Part shown: positions 1 to 4,515 of the stretch, piece after piece | Layout: the number at the start of each line of letters is the position of its first letter | Numbering within the stretch: the first letter of the stretch is position 1 | Source of the DNA: a virus | Reading direction: 5' to 3' (one strand) | DNA: 38,280 nucleotides | IMG/VR virus record: IMGVR_UViG_3300042141_000028 | Location: 1-38,280 of that record | The notes under the pieces: generated by a model | The model's input: the letters and a program-made list of their open reading frames with translations, nothing else | What the model was told of the DNA's origin: nothing | Databases searched by the model: none | Made by a program: the position numbers and the translations under genes

Positions 1-142
1 TACGTTAACCAGTACTCGGTTATGAGCCCCTTGTTCAAATAGCATAGACGGGTGTAGCCAAGATGGCTCCCGTCCCTCAATTAAATCTATCCAGGTTCTC
101 TGGTGAGGAAAAATCTTAGTCTCAAGAAACTCTTCTGAGAAT
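1..142. repeat. Terminal overlap, left copy
   Basis: These 142 bases recur at 38139-38280 with a single difference (A at 127, G at 38265). The repeat lies inside the terminase gene, and the difference is silent (Phe TTT or TTC on the minus strand). It shows that the contig closes on itself. It may be an assembly overlap of a circularly permuted genome or a collapsed terminal repeat; the sequence alone does not decide. Confidence 0.95.
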
Positions 143-384
143 TGTTCAAAGGAAATCTCTTTTAGGTTCTTTAGGTCAGCCTTGACCCCTTTGCCCTCTA
201 GGCGAGCCTTGTCGGACCTCTCCTTAAAGTCAGGGTCATTCATCACCCATTGTCGGAAGGTAACCTCATTACGGTTAACCGACTCCATAGCAGCCTTAAT
301 GGTGCTACCTTGGCTCAGTTGGTTAAGGACCCTTTGCTGCGCCTCGTGCTTTGGTATATCAATCTTTCCTGCTTTACGTCCCAT
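1..384 (-). CDS. terL: Terminase large subunit, N-terminal part (gene crosses the contig junction)
   Basis: The start ATG is at 384-382 and reading runs off the left edge. It continues in the same frame at the right end, giving a 621-residue protein when the ends are joined. Residues 26-61 (starting GSTIKAAMESVNRNEVTF) resemble the helix-turn-helix segment of phage small terminases: an Ala-rich helix, then a recognition helix with WVMNDPDF. Residues 75-113 lead into the ATPase domain. I see no separate small terminase gene, so DNA recognition may be carried by this N-terminal extension; that is inference. A purine-rich GGGGG lies about 8 bases upstream of the ATG. This is the first gene of the leftward late operon. 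Its role is to cut concatemeric DNA and pump it into proheads through the portal. Confidence 0.9.
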   Translation of the reverse strand, partial: MGRKAGKIDIPKHEAQQRVLNQLSQGSTIKAAMESVNRNEVTFRQWVMNDPDFKERSDKARLEGKGVKADLKNLKEISFEQFSEEFLETKIFPHQRTWIDLIEGREPSWLHPSMLFEQGAHNRVLVNV

Positions 385-449
385 CAGATACCCCCGTTAA
401 AACTTACAATAAACACCCACCTATAAACGGTCAGAATATGGGCACCTGA

Positions 450-539
450 TATATATAATATATTTATATATATTATATTACGTCGCGTAGCCCGCAAGAG
501 GCGGAGCGACGCTCCGTATAGATATATAAAATATCTATA
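450..539. repeat. AT-rich palindromes flanking a GC hairpin
   Basis: Bases 450-480 are almost pure alternating A/T. A GC-rich island follows with two competing stems: CGTCGC (481-486) with GCGACG (506-511), and GGAGC-GAC-GCTCC (503-515). Then comes a perfect 9-bp stem TATAGATAT (517-525) / ATATCTATA (531-539). The design (A/T arms around a short GC hairpin) is repeated at 11381-11458, the other divergent region. It could be an origin, a promoter region or a topological element; which one is not decidable here. Confidence 0.6.
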
Positions 540-552
540 CATATAAGATAAC

Positions 553-583
553 CTGTTCAAATCGGAAAACCGAACAGTTTTCC
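553..583. repeat. Two competing inverted repeats
   Basis: CTGTTC (553-558) pairs with GAACAG (572-577). Alternatively GGAAAA (564-569) pairs with TTTTCC (578-583). The first stem followed by TTTTCC resembles a weak rightward terminator or an operator with GAACA half-sites. No function can be assigned from sequence. Confidence 0.4.
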
Positions 584-788
584 TTAAAGATTCTAGAAAA
601 GTCGCCCTTTGGGCTCCCATATGTCCGATTTATATAGATATTGGGGGATATAACAGAAATATTTTGGGTGACTATATGTACATATAAACGCGAGAATTTA
701 ACGAAGGCGGGGTCAAACCGCCTGAGCAGGTGGCAGGCTAGGCAGGCTCACGACTTAAGACGGGAGAGACTTAGTCTTCTTAGGGAAT

Positions 789-809
789 TATTGTTAACTG
801 TAAACAATA
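789..809. promoter_or_regulatory. Perfect inverted repeat TATTGTT-N7-AACAATA, operator candidate
   Basis: Seven-base arms at 789-795 and 803-809 separated by seven bases, in AT-rich non-coding DNA upstream of the early genes. The geometry suits a dimeric repressor, but no cognate protein is identified. Confidence 0.4.
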
Positions 810-908
810 TTAAACTCGGGAATGAGGCAGGGATAGGAATTTCTAGAACTATTGGAAGGGGGCGACTATCCCCCCGCAATCTAGGCGGGCGGTAATGAAT
901 AGATAGAT

Positions 909-937
909 AGTTGAAAGTTCAACTAATAATCTATTAG
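909..937. promoter_or_regulatory. Two adjoining perfect palindromes, operator candidate
   Basis: AGTTGAA-AG-TTCAACT occupies 909-924. CTAATA-ATC-TATTAG occupies 923-937 and shares two bases with it. Two perfect inverted repeats side by side in a control region suggest protein binding sites overlapping a promoter (TTGAAA at 911-916 could be a -35). The function is inferred only. Confidence 0.45.
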
Positions 938-953
938 ACGAGGGGGGAATCTA

Positions 954-969
954 TAGAACAGATGTTCGA
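954..969. promoter_or_regulatory. LexA (SOS) box candidate
   Basis: TAGAACAGATGTTCGA matches the actinobacterial LexA consensus TCGAAC-N4-GTTCGA at 11 of the 12 defined positions (A for C at position 2). It sits about 33 bases upstream of the TTGACA at 1002. Host LexA could therefore restrain the early promoter until DNA damage or infection stress. The phage has no lexA gene, so the host protein would be used. Confidence 0.5.
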
Positions 970-1001
970 GGGAAAATGTGACACAACTAACGCGTTTTGA
1001 T

Positions 1002-1031
1002 TTGACAGGCTCCCGCCTTAAGCCCTAAGGT
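1002..1031 (+). promoter_or_regulatory. Candidate early promoter
   Basis: TTGACA at 1002-1007, an 18-base gap, then TAAGGT at 1026-1031, a sigma70-like pair in front of the first early gene at 1081. The -10 also forms the right arm of a CCTTA/TAAGG hairpin (1016-1030), so it may instead be part of an RNA leader. A second hairpin at 1042-1060 (GGCAGGC with GCCCGCC, one mismatch) would lie in the 5' leader. The -10 match is weak. Confidence 0.35.
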
Positions 1032-1080
1032 TCTACCTATCGGCAGGCAGACAGCCCGCCACCTAGACAGGAGAAAAAAA

Positions 1081-1290
1081 ATGAACGCAAGCCTACACAA
1101 CACCGACAGCAACAGCGCAACAGTTAAGACATTCAAGAAAGACAACACCGACATATTCTCAAAAGATTTTGCGGTGGTATCGGTTCAAGATTCCGACAGA
1201 AACGAGGTCGCTCTATTCTTCTCAAACCTCGCCGAGGTTCTTAATTTCGCCAAAATGATTGAGGAACAGGCTCACAACCTCGCCAAATAG
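1081..1290 (+). CDS. Small early protein, 69 aa, unknown
   Basis: First rightward gene. An AGACAGGAG ribosome site ends 9 bases before the ATG, the leader shared by most early genes here. The product is hydrophilic, without Cys or membrane segments. The C-terminal half (residues 33-69) contains VVSVQDSDRNEVALFFSNL and then FAKMIEEQAHNLA, which look like a short beta hairpin and a helix. I recognise no family. Its stop codon TAG (1288-1290) is the first element of hammerhead ribozyme 1, so ribozyme cleavage would leave this mRNA with a 3' end only about 20 bases past the stop, capped by a GNRA hairpin. Confidence 0.75.
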   Translation: MNASLHNTDSNSATVKTFKKDNTDIFSKDFAVVSVQDSDRNEVALFFSNLAEVLNFAKMIEEQAHNLAK

Positions 1291-1345
1291 TCGAAACCCC
1301 CGCAAGGGGGTAAGGTAGGGGATAGCCTCCCGCCTCTGATGAGAC
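1290..1345 (+). ncRNA. Type II hammerhead ribozyme 1
   Basis: All core parts are present in the type II order. The open stem II 5' strand is GTC (1290-1292). Core GAAA is 1293-1296. Stem III is ACCCCC (1296-1301) / GGGGGT (1306-1311) with a GCAA tetraloop. The cleavage triplet GTA ends at 1312. Stem I runs 1313-1335 (AGG/CCT, an internal loop, then GGG/CCC). Core CTGATGA is 1336-1342, followed by the stem II 3' strand GAC (1343-1345). Cleavage is expected after A1312. Stem II starts on the last base of the upstream stop codon, and the next ATG is 24 bases past the ribozyme. Stem II is short (3 bp), so activity needs testing. Confidence 0.88.
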
Positions 1346-1369
1346 AGGCTAAGAAAGACAGGAGAAGAA

Positions 1370-1990
1370 ATGAAGACAGCAACACGCACCGAGAATCTCT
1401 CGGGAATCGTGACAGCACTAGAAGAGGCTCACGCCTCGATTCGCGAGAAGACAGGCGCCCCTCGGGCGACGATTCTAGTCACTCGCAAGACAGGGCGCAC
1501 AATGGGTCACTTTACCCACGCCAAAATCTGGAAGGCGGGAGAAGAACAGTTTCACGAGATAATGGTATCGGCGAACTATTTCGAGCGAGGCGCCCGCGCT
1601 GTTCTCGGCACCTTGCTACACGAGACCGCTCATTCCCTAGACCTACAGGCAGGGATTCTAGGCGTAACAGGCGACGGCTATCACAACAAAAAATTTAAGG
1701 CTACTGCCGAGGCGCTAGGGCTCACAATCACGCAAGCAAAAGGAATCGGCTACAGCGTGACCGAGGTAGGCGACGAGTGCGCCAATCGGTGGGCGGACGA
1801 GTTAGCGCTAATCGAAAACGCAATGGCACTTATGGCAGACAGCGAGGCAGGTCAAGCAGGCAAGAAGGGCAGAAATAAGAATCTCCACTCGGCGCGGTGC
1901 GGGTGTGGTGGCGTTATCCGCCTCTCGGCGACGGTGCTTGAAAAGTGCGCCCCTAAGTGCGACAATTGCGGGGAGTATTTCCGAGCATAA
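1370..1990 (+). CDS. SprT-like zinc metalloprotease with C-terminal zinc ribbon
   Basis: 206 aa. The HETAH motif (His84, Glu85, His88) is the zinc-binding catalytic HExxH of the SprT/SprT-like family, and His105 in GDGYHNKKFK is the likely third ligand. The C-terminus carries a zinc ribbon (Cys177, Cys179, then Cys197-x2-Cys200). The size and two-part design are typical of SprT-like proteins in actinophages. Relatives act on DNA-bound proteins, but the target here is unknown. GACAGGAG lies 6-10 bases before the ATG. The gene is bracketed by the two hammerhead ribozymes, so its message should be released as a monocistronic RNA beginning near 1313 and ending near 2024. The stop TAA (1988-1990) abuts stem II of ribozyme 2. 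Confidence 0.88.
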   Translation: MKTATRTENLSGIVTALEEAHASIREKTGAPRATILVTRKTGRTMGHFTHAKIWKAGEEQFHEIMVSANYFERGARAVLGTLLHETAHSLDLQAGILGVTGDGYHNKKFKATAEALGLTITQAKGIGYSVTEVGDECANRWADELALIENAMALMADSEAGQAGKKGRNKNLHSARCGCGGVIRLSATVLEKCAPKCDNCGEYFRA

Positions 1991-2053
1991 GGCGAAACCT
2001 AGCCCCCGCAAGGGGGCGACGGTCTCGGGGTAAGTGCCCCGACTGATGAGCCT
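1990..2053 (+). ncRNA. Type II hammerhead ribozyme 2
   Basis: Complete consensus. Stem II 5' strand is AGGC (1990-1993) and core GAAA is 1994-1997. Stem III is ACC (1997-1999) / GGT (2021-2023), an internal loop, then GCCCCC (2002-2007) / GGGGGC (2012-2017) with a GCAA loop. The cleavage triplet GTC ends at 2024. Stem I is TCGGGG (2025-2030) / CCCCGA (2037-2042) with loop TAAGTG. Core CTGATGA is 2043-2049 and the stem II 3' strand is GCCT (2050-2053). Cleavage is expected after C2024. As in ribozyme 1, the stop codon of the upstream gene adjoins stem II. Stems differ in sequence from ribozyme 1 while pairing is kept, which is strong support. Confidence 0.95.
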
Positions 2054-2085
2054 AAAAACTTTCAGACTTAAGACAGGAGAAAAAA

Positions 2086-2412
2086 ATGGAAAAGAAAATA
2101 AATCGCTCGCTCTTCATCGAGGCGCGGGAATGGTTCGACAAGGTAAACGGGAACTCCTATTTTTCCGCCCGAATATGGGTAGACGGTGAGGTTGTTGGTG
2201 TTCTGCCTTTCCAATATGGATATGGAAATCAGCACGAATTCGAGGCGCAAAGGTGGCTCATCTCTGAGGGTTACCTCCTACAGGAAAGCGGAAGACTTAG
2301 GGGGCTATGGTCTCTCGCCGAGGAGGCGGGGTTCGATTACTACTCGGTGAAATCCCTCACAACAAAACGCGAAATGTTCAAGCCTTCAACTTACGCAAAG
2401 GTGGGCGCATAA
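2086..2412 (+). CDS. Hypothetical early protein, 108 aa
   Basis: Preceded by CTTAAGACAGGAG, the standard leader, 6-11 bases before the ATG. No cysteines, signal or membrane segment. Residues 8-50 alternate aromatic and charged residues (REWFDKVNGNSYFSARIWV), suggesting a beta-rich N-terminal half. The second half contains WLISEGYLLQ and is probably helical. Similar small proteins are common in actinophage early regions, but I cannot name a function. The message is predicted to start at the ribozyme 2 cleavage site. The stop overlaps the next start as TAATG, so the two are translationally coupled. Confidence 0.8.
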   Translation: MEKKINRSLFIEAREWFDKVNGNSYFSARIWVDGEVVGVLPFQYGYGNQHEFEAQRWLISEGYLLQESGRLRGLWSLAEEAGFDYYSVKSLTTKREMFKPSTYAKVGA

Positions 2413-2540
2413 TGAAAACAGCACTCAACAAAGTTTTAGACTTTATGACTGAAGACTCTCCCCGTTTCCTCGTGGCTTTCGCCTCGGTGATTCTGGCAGA
2501 ACTCCTAATCCTGATAAAGTTTTTCCCGCCTCAAATCTAG
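2412..2540 (+). CDS. Small membrane protein, 42 aa
   Basis: ATG at 2412 overlaps the previous stop (TAATG). The N-terminal 18 residues are amphipathic and charged. Residues 19-38 (FLVAFASVILAELLILIKFF) form one transmembrane helix with a short PPQI tail. No holin context is near, since the lysis cassette is at 12-13 kb. The small size and early position fit the host-takeover membrane peptides often found in phage early operons, but the role is unknown. The stop TAG is followed after 7 bases by the three-way-junction RNA element at 2548. Confidence 0.7.
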   Translation: MKTALNKVLDFMTEDSPRFLVAFASVILAELLILIKFFPPQI

Positions 2541-2547
2541 CAAGACA

Positions 2548-2617
2548 GCCCCCGCACCCGATAGCGGGCGCAGGTTCAAGACCTAGCGGGGGCACGATAG
2601 GGGAAAGGTTCCCCTAT
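2548..2617 (+). ncRNA. Structured RNA element A (three-way junction plus hairpin), family not recognised
   Basis: P1 is GCCCCCGC (2548-2555) / GCGGGGGC (2586-2593). Inside it are P2, CCCG-ATAG-CGGG (2557-2568), and P3, AGG (2572-2574) / CCT (2582-2584) with the 7-base loop TTCAAGA. Downstream, after ACG, P4 is ATAGGGGAA (2597-2605) / TTCCCCTAT (2609-2617). CTTAAGACAGGAG follows directly, then the ATG at 2641. Element B (2987-3055) has the same layout with compensatory changes in P2, P3 and P4. It has no hammerhead core. It sits exactly where the hammerheads sit (stop codon, structure, ribosome site), so it may be another self-cleaving RNA, a processing site or a riboswitch. Confidence 0.75.
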
Positions 2618-2640
2618 TACTTAAGACAGGAGAAAAGCAA

Positions 2641-2817
2641 ATGACACTCGAAGAACTACGCAAGGAACTTGCGGACGGTTACAATGCTTGTTTAGAGTCT
2701 GCTCTAAATCAAAACCTAGACAAGAGAGCACGAGATTACTACTCGGGAAAAGCGGACGCAATAATTATCACAATCGGACGCATTGACACGATACTAAATG
2801 AAAGGGTGAACGCCTAA
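2641..2817 (+). CDS. Small hypothetical protein, 58 aa
   Basis: The AAGACAGGAG leader ends 9 bases before the ATG. The product is helical and charged (MTLEELRKELADGYNACLES...), with DKRARDYYSGKADAIIITIGRID in the second half. One cysteine, no membrane segment. No family recognised. It lies between the two copies of the unknown structured RNA, and its stop overlaps the next start (TAATG at 2815-2819). Confidence 0.72.
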   Translation: MTLEELRKELADGYNACLESALNQNLDKRARDYYSGKADAIIITIGRIDTILNERVNA

Positions 2818-2975
2818 TGTGGGACGACGATTTTTTCTCGATACATTTCGACAGTTTCGGAATTACTCTCAACTCAACGCCCTTTTATATCTCACTCTCG
2901 TGGGTGAGCATAATCGTGGCAATGGTGCTAATTATAGGACTTAAGACACTAAGGAGACGCAAGCGCAACAAGTGA
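2817..2975 (+). CDS. Small membrane protein, 52 aa
   Basis: The start overlaps the previous stop (TAATG). An acidic aromatic N-terminus (MWDDDFFSIHFDSFG) is followed by a hydrophobic helix at about residues 24-41 (YISLSWVSIIVAMVLIIG) and a basic tail (KTLRRRKRNK). This predicts an N-out, C-in single-span protein. The function is unknown. A CTTAAGACA word lies inside the gene at 2940-2948, encoding Leu-Lys-Thr. The stop is followed after 11 bases by structured RNA element B. Confidence 0.7.
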   Translation: MWDDDFFSIHFDSFGITLNSTPFYISLSWVSIIVAMVLIIGLKTLRRRKRNK

Positions 2976-2986
2976 GCAAACTCACA

Positions 2987-3055
2987 GCCCCGCACCCTTG
3001 ACAGGGGGCGAATGGAGCGAGACCATAGCGGGGCACGAGGCGGAAAGTATCCGCC
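2987..3055 (+). ncRNA. Structured RNA element B, second copy of the three-way-junction element
   Basis: P1 is GCCCCGC (2987-2993) / GCGGGGC (3028-3034). P2 is CCCT-TGAC-AGGG (2995-3006). P3 is ATGG (3012-3015) / CCAT (3023-3026) with the 7-base loop AGCGAGA. After ACGA, P4 is GGCGGA (3039-3044) / TCCGCC (3050-3055). TTAGACAGGAG then the ATG at 3079 follow. Fixed features shared with element A are a single A between P1 and P2, a single A between P3 and P1, the 4-base P2 loop, the 7-base P3 loop, GCACGA after P1, and GGAAAG or GGAAAGG at the P4 loop. Stem sequences differ but pairing is kept. Confidence 0.75.
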
Positions 3056-3078
3056 CAAGTTAGACAGGAGAAAACAAA

Positions 3079-3423
3079 ATGAGCACGACAGCACAGGTTC
3101 AAGCGGACACACTAAGCCCCGAGGTCACTCGCCTTGTGGTTTCGGATTGGTTCGCTGGTGAATGGCAAATGGTAACAATGAACGACAGCGATAGTTATTC
3201 GCAACTAATGAGCGACGCGATGTTCTACAATAACACCGCCGAACTTTCCGACAAATTGCGCGGAGATTGGGAACACCTAGCCGAGCAAGTGGGCGAACTC
3301 GTAGCCGAGCACGTAAGCGAGACCGCCTCGCTATACATCAAGCAACTTCTCCAGGGCTGGGGTTCGCTACCTTTCGACATCATAGCCCGCGAAGCAATCG
3401 CAACAAAGAACGAAATCAACTAA
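3079..3423 (+). CDS. Hypothetical early protein, 114 aa
   Basis: AGACAGGAG lies about 8 bases before the ATG, directly after RNA element B. The product is acidic, mostly helical and free of cysteine. Residues 25-57 are rich in Asp, Ser and aromatics (GEWQMVTMNDSDSYSQLMSD). Residues 60-95 form a long helical stretch (GDWEHLAEQVGELVAEHVSE). No domain recognised. Similar acidic proteins of this size occur in actinophage early operons; inhibitor or DNA-mimic roles would be speculation. Confidence 0.78.
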   Translation: MSTTAQVQADTLSPEVTRLVVSDWFAGEWQMVTMNDSDSYSQLMSDAMFYNNTAELSDKLRGDWEHLAEQVGELVAEHVSETASLYIKQLLQGWGSLPFDIIAREAIATKNEIN

Positions 3424-3451
3424 CCTAACGACTTAAGACAGGAGAAAAATA

Positions 3452-3652
3452 ATGAACGAATATGAATATGAAGTGACCTTTTACGGGTCACAATGGAAGG
3501 CAACTATTGCGGTCTATCACGAACTGGACAGCGAAGAAGGACAGGAAGAGCGCGACAAAATCCAAGGGTGGGCGGAAGGTGTAGCCGACCAGTTGGGATT
3601 AGGTCTCGCCAACTTTCACGAGGTAACAGTTGAGAAGGTGGCGACCCTATGA
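3452..3652 (+). CDS. Small hypothetical protein, 66 aa
   Basis: CTTAAGACAGGAG ends 8 bases before the ATG; the spacer from the previous gene is only 28 bases and holds no structure. The N-terminus NEYEYEVTFYGSQWKATIAVYHE is a likely beta hairpin, followed by an acidic stretch and a helix. No family recognised. The C-terminal codons overlap the next gene as ATGA (3649-3652), so translation is coupled. Confidence 0.72.
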   Translation: MNEYEYEVTFYGSQWKATIAVYHELDSEEGQEERDKIQGWAEGVADQLGLGLANFHEVTVEKVATL

Positions 3653-3789
3653 ACGAGATACTAAATCCCGCTAAGTGTACTGACTGCGGGGAAATCTACG
3701 AGTTAGACGGGCTAGACCTAGACCTCAGATGTGAGGATTGCGTGGAACAGTGGGAGATAGACGAATTGGAAGGGGAAGCAAATGCCTAG
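3649..3789 (+). CDS. Zinc-ribbon microprotein, 46 aa
   Basis: Two CxxC knuckles: CTDC (residues 10-13) and CEDC (28-31), about 14 residues apart, fitting one structural zinc. The rest is very acidic (ELDGLDLDLR, EQWEIDELEGE). It overlaps both neighbours by ATGA-type junctions. First of a run of CxxC microproteins in this operon. The function is unknown; such ribbons often bind proteins or RNA polymerase. Confidence 0.7.
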   Translation: MNEILNPAKCTDCGEIYELDGLDLDLRCEDCVEQWEIDELEGEANA

Positions 3790-3925
3790 ATATGACTTCC
3801 AAGTGACCAAGACCTATCAAGTCGTAGCCGACTCTAAAGAGCAAGCGTTGGAGATGATTAACTCTCCGCAAGAATACGACTACCTAGTTGACGAAGAATG
3901 GGGCGAGGTGATTGCTAATGTGTGA
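3782..3925 (+). CDS. Small hypothetical protein, 47 aa
   Basis: The start ATG (3782) lies 8 bases inside the previous gene. The sequence MPRYDFQVTKTYQVVADSKE is a beta-hairpin-like start followed by a helix (EQALEMINSP) and an acidic end (VDEEWGEVIANV). This resembles the short domains annotated in phages as DUF-type beta-alpha-beta proteins, but I cannot name it. Tight overlap on both sides supports a real gene. Confidence 0.65.
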   Translation: MPRYDFQVTKTYQVVADSKEQALEMINSPQEYDYLVDEEWGEVIANV

Positions 3926-4028
3926 CCTATGTTCTAGTTATGGAGTTCAAACCGTATTAACTAAAGTTAATAACGAAGAGGTAAAGGTCTGCTTTGAGTG
4001 TCTAGTAGCGAGGAAAACCTATGCCTAG
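3918..4028 (+). CDS. Zinc-ribbon microprotein, 36 aa
   Basis: MCDLC (Cys2, Cys5) and CFEC (Cys25, Cys28) make a single zinc ribbon. The start overlaps the previous stop region (ATGTGTGA), and its stop TAG (4026-4028) lies within the next gene, which starts at 4021. It is very short, but the paired knuckles and the overlap pattern argue for coding. Confidence 0.6.
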   Translation: MCDLCSSYGVQTVLTKVNNEEVKVCFECLVARKTYA

Positions 4029-4194
4029 ATGTGGAGTATGTGGGCAGAGATACGGTGACCTCATAATCAAACACGCCTGCCAATGCGAGGACGATTCCCA
4101 AGCCTTAAGACATAACCCAATGTGCGGGGATTGTTTAGTTCCGCTCAACGAGTGTGCGCACAAACCTAACAAGTCAACGAAAGGACGAAATTAA
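4021..4194 (+). CDS. Double-knuckle zinc protein, 57 aa
   Basis: Starts MPRCGVCGQRYGD, with a C-x2-C knuckle at residues 4-7. Further Cys pairs are CQC (20-22) and CGDC (35-38), with Cys45 and two histidines. There are enough ligands for two zinc ions. The start overlaps the preceding gene by 8 bases. A CTTAAGACA word at 4104-4112 encodes Leu-Arg-His. The function is unknown. Confidence 0.65.
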   Translation: MPRCGVCGQRYGDLIIKHACQCEDDSQALRHNPMCGDCLVPLNECAHKPNKSTKGRN

Positions 4195-4195
4195 A

Positions 4196-4351
4196 ATGGA
4201 ATTTCTAACTGAGATACAAATAGCGTGGCTCCCTGCCTTGCTACAACTAATCGCTTATGTCTTCATCTTATTCGCTGGAGCGGTGCTCTTTTGGTGGGGC
4301 TCAATAGTTATCAACGACTTAATCAAACGTCTTAAGACAGGAAAAGGATAA
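4196..4351 (+). CDS. Small membrane protein, 51 aa
   Basis: I choose ATG 4196 because GAAAGGA lies 8 bases upstream; an in-frame GTG at 4154 would add 14 hydrophilic residues and overlap the previous gene. Residues 10-34 form a long hydrophobic segment (WLPALLQLIAYVFILFAGAV, LFWWG), followed by a short basic tail ending RLKTGKG. One transmembrane helix. The final codons contain CTTAAGACAGGA, which also acts as the ribosome site for the next gene at 4351. Confidence 0.7.
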   Translation: MEFLTEIQIAWLPALLQLIAYVFILFAGAVLFWWGSIVINDLIKRLKTGKG

Positions 4352-4515
4352 TGATAAATCGGGGGCAACAATTAAAAGAACTTCAAAAAGAATATCAAAA
4401 GGCAAGAGAAATGCGTAATGAATCCTTGACCAATGAAGACTTTGATAGGTACCATAATCTAATGGTACAAAAGGCAGAACAAATTAAACAACTACAGACA
4501 GGAGCACAGCAATGA
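4351..4515 (+). CDS. Small coiled-coil protein, 54 aa
   Basis: The start overlaps the previous stop (TAATG), with AGACAGGAAAAGGA just upstream. The protein is almost entirely helical and charged (QQLKELQKEYQKAREMRNE, then HNLMVQKAEQIKQLQ), with leucine spacing fitting a short coiled coil. No family is recognised. The last codons contain ACAGGAGCACAGCAATG, the ribosome site of the next gene, which overlaps by ATGA. Confidence 0.68.
   Translation: MINRGQQLKELQKEYQKAREMRNESLTNEDFDRYHNLMVQKAEQIKQLQTGAQQ

Larger units (their letters stand above)
385..1080. other. Main divergent control region, about 700 bp, no convincing gene
   Basis: This region separates the leftward late operon (starting with terminase at 384) from the rightward early genes (from 1081). 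It holds AT-rich palindromes, several perfect inverted repeats, a LexA-like box and a TTGACA promoter candidate, listed separately. One open frame, 641-895 (84 codons), has an atypical Arg-rich product, no evident ribosome site and lies across these repeats, so I do not call it. The region probably carries the early and late promoters and may hold a replication origin. Confidence 0.7.

Noticed and set aside
641-895. Open frame of 84 codons in the control region
   Set aside because: Odd Arg-rich product, TTG-type start without ribosome site, lies over inverted repeats; more likely non-coding.
1011-1031. CTTAAGCCCTAAG resembles the core of pistol ribozymes
   Set aside because: The partner hairpin with a TTAGGG loop that must pair with CCCTAA is not present just upstream, and the rest of the core does not fit.
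2572-2584. AGGTTCAAGACCT looks like a tRNA T arm
   Set aside because: No anticodon or D arm; the second copy of the element has loop AGCGAGA, which is not a T loop, so tRNA mimicry is not supported.
4154-4195. GTG start that would lengthen the 51-aa membrane protein
   Set aside because: It overlaps the previous gene by 41 bases, and the GAAAGGA ribosome site clearly serves ATG 4196.
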